Shown: positions 26,901 through 38,400 of the stretch, piece by piece
Position numbering within the stretch: position 1 is the stretch's first letter
How the letters are laid out: every line of letters begins with the position of its first letter
Origin: Apteryx mantelli
Lineage: Eukaryota > Chordata > Aves > Apterygiformes > Apterygidae
NCBI RefSeq assembly: GCF_036417845.1
Contig: NC_089979.1
Span: forward strand, 23,067,958-23,131,957
Length of the DNA: 64,000 bases
Direction: 5' to 3'
Notes under the pieces: model-generated
Told to the model about the DNA's origin: nothing
The model's input: the letters and a program-made list of their open reading frames with translations, nothing else
Database searches by the model: none
Position numbers and translations under genes: made by a program

Positions 26901-28089
26901 ATATCATCTCCAGGACCCACATCTATACTGTGAGTGGTGAAGCAAAGAAAGATTTATTTAGGCTGATGTTGTATTACCATATGTAGAGCTGCCTCATACA
27001 TATATAACTAAATTACTTGCTACCTGCCTCCCAGAGATCACATCTATAGCCCTGCTACAGATCACAGAAGTTAATAAAATTTCACAGTGCTACTGTTTCT
27101 TAAGGCATAATTTGTTCCCCTTGATGCAGAAGGAACAGCAGAGCTCTTGTTCCTTGACACCTTTAGGTGCCCTGCACAAAGGGCTTGCATATCCCTCACG
27201 AACAACCACAAGGATCTGTAAGGTTTGTGGTGTGTAAATGGGCTGGATGTTCACACCGAGACTACCAGCGTTAGGAGGCAGGGGTGCCAAGAGTCCTGGT
27301 ACACTGAATGCTTGCGTCAGTCGGCCTTACATTTAGAATAGGCATGTATGAAAACAGGTCCCTTTGCCATCCTACATTGTTTTAACAAGCAAGGACTGTG
27401 GTATGTGAATTCCTCTCCCTGATGTGGTCTGATCAAGTGTTTCCTTCTTAAAACCAATAAGCTGAGAGAGTGTTATTTGTGCCCCCACCTCTCACTTTTT
27501 TAATTTTCACTGCAAACACAGCTTATTTACACTCTGTCTCTTTTAAAAATCAAGTGTCAACGGAGTGCTAAACTGCTGCTATTTGCCAATGTTTCATTAA
27601 CACCTTATTAGCTTCCAACAGCTGAAGGTGACTGGACCCTCACCTCTGTTTATTTCCTCAAAGTAACAGTTAACTGAAGCATCAGGATAGAGGCACCCCT
27701 GTAAATATGACTGAAAACAAATATGCACGCAGAATATAATCATGCACAATTTCAGCCAGATCTGCTAACAAACACATCTAGTTAATTTTATGCACAGTCA
27801 CGTACTATGAAGTTTGGAGCTCAGATTCCTATTAGAGAGGCTAACAAAGATCTCCGAGTTTTCCCCCTGCCCCCCCTTGGCCATATCAGGGAGTCACTAA
27901 AACAGAAATACAAGCCTTATATATATAAACACAAATTATGCTACCAGTAGTTTGCTATTTTGGTTTAAATACCAGGTATGAAAGTGTGATCCTCGTAAAT
28001 CTGCATAGCTCCACTGATTCCCACAAAGTTATAATGGTTTACACATGCATTCTTCTATATTGAATCCCAGTCCATCTAGATGTAACAAT
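23907..28089. other. Non-coding AT-rich sequence
   Basis: Apart from the palindrome at 24,251-24,298, I recognise nothing here. The 131-codon frame at 25,302-25,697 and the opposing 140-codon frame at 25,449-25,871 overlap each other, have no recognisable domain and are likely chance. A block near 27,540-27,700 has the look of conserved non-coding DNA but needs alignment. Confidence 0.5.
24251..24298. repeat. 48-bp near-perfect palindrome
   Basis: The 23-nt arms (24,251-24,273 and 24,276-24,298) are reverse complements except at two adjacent positions, with a 2-nt centre (CA). Outer ends read AGATTAAGACAT and the centre GGGCACCC. It could be a decayed hairpin transposon or a cruciform-forming site. 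No family is recognised. Confidence 0.85.
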
Positions 28090-28197
28090 AAAAGAAAAAA
28101 AGGGAAAAGAAAGAAAAGAGAAAAGAAAAAAGAAAAAAGAAAAAAGGGGGGGAAAGGAAAGAAAGAAAAGAGAAAAAAAAAGAAAGAAAGAAAAAAG
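28090..28197 (+). repeat. 108-nt uninterrupted purine tract
   Basis: Every base from 28,090 to 28,197 on the plus strand is A or G, made of GAAA/GAAAA-like units with one run of seven G at 28,146-28,152. Long homopurine-homopyrimidine DNA can form triplex (H-DNA). The Lys/Arg/Glu-rich open frame across it is a by-product of the composition, not a gene. Confidence 0.95.
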
Positions 28198-28315
28198 CCA
28201 CCCCTGAGAAACAGGACTCCCAGAGCAGGGACACTGGAAACAGCCTCCTTTAGACATATCTCTGAGGAATTAAAACTTTTCTTTAGCTTTTCCCTAGCCC
28301 TTGCCTTACCCTTTT

Positions 28316-28370
28316 ATTTCATTTCATTTCATTTCATTTCATTTCATTTCATTTCATTTCATTTCATTTC
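28316..28370 (+). repeat. (ATTTC)11 pentanucleotide microsatellite
   Basis: Eleven perfect ATTTC units are flanked by ATTTT-like sequence on both sides, which suggests that the array grew from a TTTTA-type seed. Perfect units imply high length variability. It lies 118 bp from the purine tract. Confidence 0.97.
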
Positions 28371-31300
28371 ATTTTTATTTCTCACTTAATTTGAAAGAAA
28401 AGGGACAGAACAATTTATGTATACACGTGTGTTATACTTCTCTCTGCTTTCCAATTTATTAAAGATCTTACCTGCTGTTTTTCTCTCACACTTCCAGACT
28501 AGCAATCTGCCCAGCTGGAGAAGGGAGCCAACTTGTAGGAAAAGCATTTATAGAGGTTTCTGTTGCCCCCCTGGCCCATGGGCAGGGGCTTCTGAGTTAC
28601 AGACTCCAGTATTAGTTCTGGCATGGAAAGCTGTCAGGTTTTGCTAATGTTGGAGGAGCTGGAACTGTTCTGGTTGTTCTCCAGTTCATACTTCTGTTTT
28701 TGAATTTATAGACATTGGCTTAATATCCCATTAGTCTCTACAACTGCATCACACATGTATTAGCATTGGGCGTTTGGCTATTAGAGTGCTAGTTATCCCT
28801 TTTCATCATTCAAGCAGGAAGAATTTATCCTTCCAATGGACCAGAAGGGGTGTTTCACTGTTCTTTTCTATCACAAGAAACATTCAAGAAGAACTTGAAC
28901 CAATCTTTCCTGACTTTTATAATCATTCTTATTTCAACTATAAAATATTCAGAATGTTTTTTTCAGGCATATAAAGAAAAAAGGAAAATTTTGTTTGCTT
29001 TCTGCAATATTCTCTGAAAAAGAAGGCAAACCACAAAGAAGCTAGAGTGGTAAAAGAAAGGAATTGACAGGTGTTAGAGAATACAAGTGCTGAGGGTCAT
29101 ATGGGTGATAAAAAAAAAAAGAATAAAGTAGAGGGGATGCTGGTATCAGCAATGAAATTAAGGTATTTCAGTCTTTGCAAGGCTGGGACCCTGAATTACC
29201 ATTCTCATCTGAAAATATTCTGTTAAGATAGAACATTTTAACAATAATTTCTGACTCATAACTTGACTGTTCATTTAGCTTATCTGAAATGATCAATGGT
29301 ATTTTGCATCTACCCATGAACAGTGCCAGAATTTACTAGTTTTGGTGTAAGAGAGTGGATAAATTTTAGTCTCTAATTCTTTTAGAGAATCTTCTTTTTG
29401 TTGTTATTGTTATACACGGACTTTGTTTCAAAGTTTTAACAAAGTTTGTAGTGTGGTATATTTGACTTAACTTGAGGAATGAAACAAACTTTGCTTTTAG
29501 TTTCATCTCTGCAAGTATATTGGACAAGATTCTGGTCTTATTTGCACCAAAATAAATCTGGAATAGTTCCAGTAGTCTCAGTAATGATACTCCCAATACA
29601 TGCTGATTTAACTGAGATCACAAGCTGGTCCATTGACCTAAGTGGTGTCAATGGGGATGTACTGAGAAGAAAATTTGATCTACTAAATTCAAATCCTTGA
29701 GGTGTTGTTCTAGCAGCCGAGTTATTTAGAAAGAAAACACTGAACTTGAATGTTGACCCTCCAGCCCAGCTGGATCTTCGTGTAAACTGTGCTCCTGCTG
29801 TAGCCTTTTAAATAGATCAGCAATTTACATTTTAAGTAGATCGGCAATTCAAATTAGTGAAATGCCAGAATGTAGGTAGCATGGAGGGGGGAGGACTTAG
29901 TGCTTGCTGCTTCACCTGAAATTTCATCAGCATTCAACAGTGTAACTCTCCTTACATTTTCGGAGAACACAGACTGGACGTACTGTAAGGATTCAGCTGC
30001 TGCATGTCTGTACAAAGTCAGTACAGACAGCAGAAGTGGACATTAGGTAAGGACAGACAGGTATAGGCTAATGGAATCTCCAGATTTTCTTTGGGCACAC
30101 AGTCTAAGGGCACACGACATCTAAAAAGCAGGTGCCTCCTCCCTGCTACCCCCAGTCGGTTGTCCAGGGCTGCGGAGTAGGAGGATGGATGTCGATACCA
30201 CTGCAGAAAATGGCGAGGGGGCCGCTAGGACATGCTGAGCAGCGGGAGGGATGGAGACACCTGAACAGCAGGCGGGAGGGAGACTGCAGGAGTGTCCCAG
30301 TCCTTGCTGCCTCCTCCGATGCTTTTTTCAGGCTGCATTTCAGGCACCTCTGCATTCACTGCTTTAAAAGACATCTAGCGGTTCTACCTGACTTTCTGCA
30401 TGACGAAGAAGTAATTAGGATTACTTAAATAAATCAAGCCAGGGCTCTTTCTCAGGCTTGAGGGCAAGTGCCACAGTGCAGCCAAACCCTGCTGGCGAGT
30501 GAGCTACCGAGTAAACACACCGGACGTCCGTGGGGCAGCTGTGTTCTGGCTTGCTGTGATTTACTAGTGTGGATGTGGCTTGGAAGTGTCATTCAGAAAG
30601 TAGGATAACCTGGGGGAGTGAGGTTGACAGGAAAGGGATGCCACAACAGCCTCCCTCACCCCCTCAAAGGCCAGGGAAGGGTCCAGCCCCTATGCACTTC
30701 GGACACCCCCAGCCACCCTGCACGAACGCCAGCCCAGTTTCGATTCTTGCTCCCTTAAATGCCCAAATACTTTTAAAATGGGACCCGCTGGCCTCTGGGC
30801 TGTGCCCTGAAATGGTGGTGGGGCCTCCAGTGATAAGCAGCATTGGACTGTAAGTTTCTAAATCTTGGATTTAAGCACCAAAGTAGGTAGCCTGAATCTC
30901 ACCATAGATAAATTATTGGCAGTGGGAACACTGCGTAACATAGGAAAATGCAAGGCCCATCTAAAACTGTATGACATTTCCTTCTAGAGGCCCAGGCCTA
31001 AGTTAGTCTGTATGATACAACTGATGCTCAAACACGGTCAGGCAGATACCTATCCTTAAGTGTTTCCATGAACCACAAACGTAGCAAGAGTCATTTGTTA
31101 ATGTGGGCCAAAATATGCTCCTTACAGCAGGCTGCTAGGCTTATCCAGAGGCAAGAAGCCACCAGCGGCTCTGAACTAGTTGGGGGAAAACATAAGACCA
31201 ATTTGAATGGTGAAATTGAATGATGAGAGGTTTTGTTTGTTTGTTTGCTTGCTTTTGCTTTTCTTCCCAATTTATTTGTCCCTCCATTCAGGTATTTACC

Positions 31301-31674
31301 CACTGCCACTGGATATTGAAACAAGTTTGAGCTACATTATTTCTGCCTTTGGTCTTCTGAACTGATCTTACTCTGAGCGTACCGAACAATTTCTGAGCAA
31401 AAAAATACTACTGGAGTTGTCAAGCAAAGAACATTTTCCCTCTCAAGCCACAGCAAAGTCTCAGTGCTTATGTTCATCTACATCACTTGTTTCACACATA
31501 AACAGGCTTTAATTGCTACCGCCAACTAAAAGCATGTAGCACAGAAGCATACACACCTCATCCCCATGGTACTGAGTTTGGCCTCCCTTAGAAGTTGCAT
31601 ATTAAAGGAATACCACTTTATTTTATCTCTCTTCCTTACTTCCTGACACACAGTGTACAGTAGTGTCATGCATT

Positions 31675-31678
<4 letters not shown>
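28371..31678. other. Non-coding sequence, partly GC-rich
   Basis: No gene was recognised. The part around 30,120-30,800 is noticeably richer in GC than its surroundings and has scattered CpG, yet the frames there (30,132-30,428 and 30,569-30,853) show no domain or splice support. A small inverted repeat (TGTCTGTAC / GTACAGACA, 30,005-30,029) is present. Confidence 0.5.
29526..29634. repeat. Imperfect palindromic relic, possible ancient repeat
   Basis: The outer parts (CAAGATTCTGGTCTTA and GATCACAAGCTGG) are partly reverse complementary, about 15 of 23 positions. The core AAATCTGGAATAGTT with CTCAGT matches the core of the 45,210-45,300 element in about 21 of 31 positions. Boundaries are approximate. 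Confidence 0.4.

Positions 31679-31724
<46 letters not shown>
31679..31724 (+). repeat. (GT)23 microsatellite
   Basis: Twenty-three perfect GT units, preceded by a CTCT stretch. It lies about 150 bp from the TALE-motif cluster. The Cys/Val open frame through it is an artefact of the repeat. Confidence 0.97.
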
Positions 31725-31726
<2 letters not shown>

Positions 31727-31868
31727 AAAGGCGTCTGTGCTGATCACAACACAATAATTCTTAATCCCTCCAGCTCTCATGTTTGTTCACCTCACGCTAG
31801 CAGGAAGAACAGGGGGCAGTTGCTCGGGATAAACGTGAACAATGTGGGAGATCCCCCCAGGAGAAGCT

Positions 31869-32021
31869 CTGTCACCGAGGACTTTTACCTCACTGACAGC
31901 ACGGCACAGCTTGTCGGCTTGGCTGCTGCTCTCTGCAAGAGAAATGGCAGCATTTCAGGCTGTTAAAGGTGTGATTGATGGGTGCTGTCAGTCCCTACCT
32001 GTCAGCTCATTGCATTGACAG
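31869..32021. promoter_or_regulatory. Candidate enhancer with clustered TALE-homeodomain motifs
   Basis: Five copies of CTGTCA/TGACAG, the core bound by MEIS, PREP and TGIF proteins, lie at 31,869-31,874, 31,894-31,899, 31,985-31,990, 31,999-32,004 and 32,016-32,021. A PBX-HOX type TGATTGAT sits at 31,972-31,979, six bases before the third copy. In random sequence the hexamer is expected about once per 2 kb counting both strands. The surrounding 31.8-32.5 kb is balanced in GC and free of repeats, as conserved non-coding elements often are. Function is inferred from motifs only. Confidence 0.45.
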
Positions 32022-35000
32022 GAATGAGCTCTCCTCTTGGGAGACAAGCTTACACAACGCAGCCCACCCATCCCTTTCAATGAGACCATAATATCCTGTT
32101 GCAGTTCTCCTAGCAAGCGGTAATCTGCTTTGTGGGCTGGGGAAGGGCGAGTGAAGAGCTGGAAATTCTGTTTTTCCTGGCAAGGCCGATGACATTTCTT
32201 TCAGAAAGTACCTGGAGACACTTTAGCAGAGTTGAGAGTGCAGCTGAGAAAGACCGGCTGATGCAGAGGGCTAGTTCATCCCAGGGTTACGACGGATCCT
32301 GCTGTTGTAACCGCAGCTGCAAAGATGTCAGTGGGAGAAACTTGTGGGATGCTGGCATGACTCCATGGCTTTGCATGTGCAACATTAAATACGTGCAGAG
32401 GGTTTGCAGTATCTGCTCCCAAGCCCAAGGGATGACAGAGGTGATACCAGCATTTACCCCTGCTTAGAGGAGTCCCCTGTGTATGCACATGGCCATGCTG
32501 GCACATGTAGGTGTGAATTCCTCAGCCAGCAGGAGCAAGGCTGAATGTTGTCTATTTCTCTGATTTTACATCAACATAAATAGAAGTGCCCAGCCAGAAT
32601 ACCAAATCACTGCAGGAATCGGGGATTTTTCTATTTTGTTTTTGCTAGCAGGAGATTTAAGGCTTTCTTTTCAACAATATAATTTAAAGAGGATTTTTGG
32701 AGCCACAGGAGCATCTAAATCAAACCTCAGACCATTCAGCCAGTGTCGACACAGTAAGAAAGCAGCAGTAAAAAAATCCAGTTGCCTTTATATGAGCAGC
32801 ATCTTCTTCTTCTTGCTGTTGCCTTCACCTCTCCCCCCTCTCAGATAGGCAGTGGTTAACCTCTGTGCAGCTTGACCTGCTTCTCCTTGCATCTGGCTTA
32901 CCACAGCACCCAGGCTGTCAGGCCAGGAAACCCCAGCGGGCTGCCCCAAAGCCTACTGACGTCAGTGGAAAGATTCACACTGACTTCAGGGGACGGTGAA
33001 TCAGGCCTAGTTTGAAGCAGAGCCATCTTCCCTTCAAAACTTTTACTTGATAGTTCATAGGCAGGCACTGGCCATGCATTAAGACTTGTGTGCATGTGAT
33101 TACTACACTGCCTGCAAGGAGAGAGCTGACGCCACTGCTGGATCACTGCTTTCATGTGATGTCTCAGATAAGAGTGTGTCTGACAGCTTCCCTTTTCCCT
33201 CCAAATCAAAGACAGCGACTGCAGCTGCACAGACCGGCGAGTCTGTTTAGTTTCTGTGGGCCAACAGCCACCAGCTGTAGAGGCTGCTGTGCTTTTAGCT
33301 GGATGGGAGCTTTTAATTCCAATAGACAATGTGTACAAATATTTCTCATATCGAAATTGTTCCATATCTTCCTAAGTTAATTAAATGCTAATTTTCTAAT
33401 GAGGTGACAACAGTGGCAACAACCTGTTATCAGCGTGCTAGCTAGTGCCAGTAACCAATGGGTGAGCACAGAACCCTTGTGCTGTTATTAAACTCCATTC
33501 CTATATTAATTAATTACTTTCACAGTTGTATTATTCTGAAGCTGGTCAGAAATGGGGATAGTAATTAAAGGCAAAAAACATTTACGTTATTTGGAGATTG
33601 CAGAGTTGCTTTGTGGTATTTATTATTTCACATTATTGTTATAGAAACCTCTCATGCGTTTGCATGCTCATTGCATGCCAGTTTAGCAAGAAAGGGGAAA
33701 GCAAAACTCAGGATAAACATTCTTTTCAATATGCATTGAACATAAATTAAGGTATAAAAGGTTTTCCGAGTTGTGCAATAAGAAAGAAAATACCACTGAG
33801 AATTCTGATTAAGGTTTGACCATATGTCTGTCACACCTTCATAGTAGTCCAAGAAGGATTTAGGCACTTAAAATTGGGCATAGTTGGAATTTATGTACCT
33901 ACATCCAAAACTGAGATTCTGGAAACCCCGTTCCACTGCTGTCTAATCCAGGAGGTTTCCAAACTCCTGTTGCACTTCAGCTGCCAGTACTGCAGTTCCC
34001 CAGACATCCAGAATTCTGGTCATACCCCAGAAGCTCTTCAGTGTTAATGAGGTCAAGTTGTCCAACATCCAGTTCACACATCAGCTTAAGTGGGACCCAT
34101 AAAAAATGTTCCTTTGTTTATCTTCGCTGAGGGCCAGTTTGTGTGCTCTGAAAATTCCTACTGAAATTGCATTTTACATGAAACACAATGGTAGCTAGCA
34201 ATTTCTTTTGAAACATGGCTGCTGGGATCCTATCCTTTTCTAAGGTATTGCAGTATTTGAACAGGATATGAAAGATAGAGTTCAGTGCTTCCCTCTGTCT
34301 GATCAGAGCTCCTTTCTCTTGTGATACTGTCTAGTCAGAAGACTTTGGCTCTCTGGAAGTCAGTGTGAGATTTTCTCATCCTTTCTTACTGAAAAGGAGT
34401 AGAAATTCCCATCAGGACTGTGATTTAGGAATGTAACAGCTGCTACACCTTTGAAAGAGATGGTCTGGGCACCTACTATCAAGAAAGAATTCAGATGGAG
34501 GTAAAAGGGACAAGTCTTCATGATGACACTAAAATTCAAAAGGCATACAGGGGAAAGGGAGGACATGGGATTTTAGACAGGCTGCTAACTTCACAACTCC
34601 TTGTCCTCTGATTTAAGTAATGCACCTTTTTCTGGATCCCATCCTCATGCACCTGTTATTCCCCATGTGCTGTTCATGGAGCCTGGGCACCCAACCAAGG
34701 ATCAGCCACTGAAAAATTGCATACTGCCACGCTGGAGCGTTGTGATAGGTAAACCCTGCATTGGACTTGATTCCTCTTAAATGATGGGTTTTGTATTTGG
34801 GAACTTCTATATGTTTCACTGCCATCAGCCAGTGTGGCTCAGAGGTAGAAAAGACACAGTTTTCCCCACTGTTGGAGCTCATGCTATGTTAATGAAGACT
34901 GGTCCAGATTTTATCAGGAATCTATTGAACAGTGCCCTCTTTAGATAAAGCAGTAGTGGATTTCCAGATAGAGCATCTTACAACCATTGTCTTAATGGCA

Positions 35001-35374
35001 TGAATCTTGTCACAGTGAGCAACAAGTGAGATACACTGGCAAACTTTTTCTTCTGAGTGCTTCACACAGACAGTTAATGATACCCTAGAACTGAATGACA
35101 AAGCCCACCAGGAAAATGAAGCTGTAATGTGAAATTCATGTTCAAAATTGTTTAAAACTGTTTATTGAATTCAGACAAATATCTTCAAACTGTTTTCATA
35201 TTTACTGCTAGCTGAGCCAAGGCAAAAAATACAACACTGGTAATAAAGTATGAATACATTCATGTAAAGCAGTAGGTAGACAAATATCTTTCATATATTC
35301 CTCTGTGTGGTTCTTTCTACTCCAAATGTGAAAAAATAAATCCTTATTATCAAATCCTACTACTAGTTGAAGAA
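32022..35374. other. Non-coding sequence with possible regulatory blocks
   Basis: No gene was recognised. The 155-codon minus frame at 32,898-33,365 has no known domain. A perfect 12-bp palindrome containing the CRE core TGACGTCA lies at 32,955-32,966. TAATTA-type motifs cluster at 33,377-33,384, 33,505-33,516 and 33,562-33,567. Whether these blocks are conserved cannot be told from one sequence. Confidence 0.45.
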
Positions 35375-35422
35375 GATGATGATGATGATGATGATGATGA
35401 TAATAATAATAATAATAATAAT
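35375..35422 (+). repeat. Compound microsatellite (GAT)9(AAT)7
   Basis: Nine perfect GAT units (35,375-35,401) run directly into seven AAT units (35,402-35,422). The His/Tyr-rich minus-strand frame through it results from the repeat. Confidence 0.95.
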
Positions 35423-38400
35423 GGTGATAATAGTGAAGTAATTTACATTTAAATAGAATATTTCCTCCCAAATCATTCTACAGACTTAGCAGAATGATGC
35501 TGTGGGGCTACTTTACCCAGTTACTGAAATGCAGACACCTCTGGAGTGAATTACAACATCTGCTTAAAAACAGATAATATCAATGCTGTTTGATATATTA
35601 GGATCAGGGAAAGAGAGTACCGTAACTAAGTAATAATGAAAAAAATTATTTTGACTTGAGGTTTATAGGAAAACCATGAGTAAAAACATTTAGCTTTGGA
35701 GAAAAGTTCTAAAAGGTGTTTAGTAATTATTAGGCTTTTGAGATTTGCCTCATCCTAAAGACAAAATCTGCATCTGTATAGCGTGCCTGACACCATGCTG
35801 GAGGAGAGACCAAAGAAGAAAAGAAGAAAAAAACTGCCTGTGATGGGTGCAGCACTTCAAATTTCTCAATGTTTGTGAAATGTATTCTGAGCAAATCTCA
35901 GGATGAAGCCTGCCTGCACCACATAGTGAACAAAGTGAACCACTGTTTAAGATGCTTATATTCATCCCAGCCTTTTGTGTTTATCTTAACGAATTTAGTA
36001 TTATTCAGTGTCGTGGGTTTAATTAAAATATTTTTAAAATAAATTAAATTAAAGTAATTAAAATAAAAATATTTTAAAACATTTTAATTATTGATTTAAT
36101 AATTAGAAATAAGTATTTTAATCCATGATTGAATAATGTATGCAACTATTTAATTTACTTTTTTTGAAAATGAAGGTCTAGGGTTTTTTTTCCCCCATTC
36201 TTTCAATTTGGAAATATAGTGGCTTCCTGCAAAGTATAGTGAATGCAAACCATCTTGTCTGATGCAGCCCTAGAAAACACACATGTCTCTGGGAGACAGA
36301 AAGTGATATATAGTCTTGCTGAAGTTCTGCTAAGATCTCAGTAATGGTTAGTGATACAACAGTGTGAAAAACATTTAAAAAAACACAAGTCATCAGCATT
36401 CTCTAAAATTCCCACAGCAGATGCACATTTTTGCAAATGTTGAGGAACTCCAACATCTTTATTCTTGATTCCATCTTATAAAACTTCCATTTTCCCAATT
36501 TCTTTAGAAATTCCTGCCCCATTTATTCAATATTCAAGAAAAAGTTCTGTCAAGCTTTTGGTGCACAATCATAGTCAGGCATATTCCTGCTCGGATAAAA
36601 GTCTCTCACCTCCTGCTTCAGGGGCTGTATTCTGGACTGGAGATTTCCCCATGGTCCTTTCTGGCTTCAGAAGGCATTTTGTCAGCAGAACAGGCACCTG
36701 CTGTTACCACATTCAGTGGAGTTGACAGGGGTGATGTGAGATGTTTGGCTAGACCTTGCAGTCCCACTAACCTCCCTCAGTATGCAGGCCTTTATAAACC
36801 TACCCCAGGGGAAAAGTCTTTGGCTTCTGATTTATCCAAAAATCCTCAATGACTTTTCATTCCTTCCTGGGTACTTTTTAAAAAGCTGGGCTTTCAAAAG
36901 CAAAATCGTTACTGTTGCTGGTGCAACCAGATGTCTCAATCTTAGATCTGCAGAAAATGTATTTACATGGGAACTTCTTTGGCTTTGGAAGAGAAGACTG
37001 CCAGATCACATACTACTAGACTAGTTCTCCAGAGAGCCGTTATAATGGACATATCAGAGGTTATAATAAATGTTATTCATGTCTATGTTGCCAGGGTATT
37101 GCTTTAGGTCTCTGGGTTCTTCTTAAACCACAAACAAAAAGGATTAAACTATGCCAGAGCAAATCCAGAACTTTTACACTAAAGGTTGAATTAGTCTGAA
37201 TATACCCACAGAGTCTTTCTCAACACCATACATATTATTGCATATTCAAAATTCATACAGACAACAAACATGGAATATCCTATGAGCAGCTGGGACAGCC
37301 CTTTGGAGGTCATGGGACTCTCCTATCTGAGCAAACCCAGAAGCAAATTCAATATTGGCATTGTGTGAAGTGGGTCAGTCTGTCACCAGACAGGTTGCAA
37401 AAATTATCTGTAAGGTCCCTTTGTAGACAAAAGGGAAAAGTCTGGGAGAGCACCTGCCCCTTGAAGGTCTGTTGACAGTTTGCGACTCCAAACTGCCTCT
37501 CTGCTCTACAGTAGCATTCAGAATCAGCCTAGAATCAACCCTACATCAACCCAACTTCTAAATTTCCTTCGTTTCTGACTGAAGTCAGATTTAAACACTG
37601 TTCTCCTAACAATTTAGCATATAGGCTTTCTGTGTCCTCTGGGACTTTACTTCATCCTCCCACATGCATTTCTGTCTTGCTTTTACCTCCAGGGCACTGC
37701 TTGCTCAGGACTACTTCATAGATAAGCCCTGTCAATACTTAAACTGCTCAGATTGCTGATGCAGCAGCACAGAGTACCGTCAGCCACCCTGGCCCTGCAG
37801 GGACTTGGGACTCCCACAGCAGGCAATACCGCCTGGGAGGAGCATGTTGCAAGTGCATAGCAATGCACAAAGTCTTGCCTTCTCCAGCATAAGCTGCCCA
37901 GCTGGAGGTGCTGAATCCATCTCCAGGAGCAAGCGCAATCTGTGCCAGCAGAAGTGAATCAAGTCACCATCTGCATGGCTTTTTTTTTTTTTAATGCAGT
38001 TGCCATATATCCAAAAAAACAAGTCATTAGGAACATTACAGCATTAGTCAAATCATCTTTGTTTTTCAGAGGGATGAAAGCCAGTGATATAATTCAAAAA
38101 CAGTGGGTGTTGGTGGCAGTATTGCACAGAGCCTTCCAAGTTCTTTTCTCCTGTGCGAGCAAGTTTTCGTTCTTGGAGGGACAACCTGTGTAACTGCTGT
38201 GGAGGGGTCATGCAAGATCTGTTCTCCTCCAGCTCCCAGGCAGAGGGGCAAGCCAAGGCTTGGGCTTTGGATGGAAAGGCAGAGATGGTCCTTTGGACCA
38301 GAGCACTGCGGATTGGAGGTCCAGAAAGAAAGGATTGCTCTGCTTGCTGGTTGCTGTCCTTATTTCCAGACTATATATTCAGCCTTCCACATCACTGATT

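Noticed and set aside
31679-31966. Cys/Val-rich open frame
   Set aside because: It is a translation of the (GT)23 microsatellite.
32898-33365. 155-codon minus-strand frame as a possible exon
   Set aside because: No family resemblance and opposed by a 96-codon plus frame; the region reads better as non-coding.
36015-36160. Very AT-rich block as an origin or matrix attachment site
   Set aside because: Composition alone is not evidence; it is low-complexity A/T sequence.
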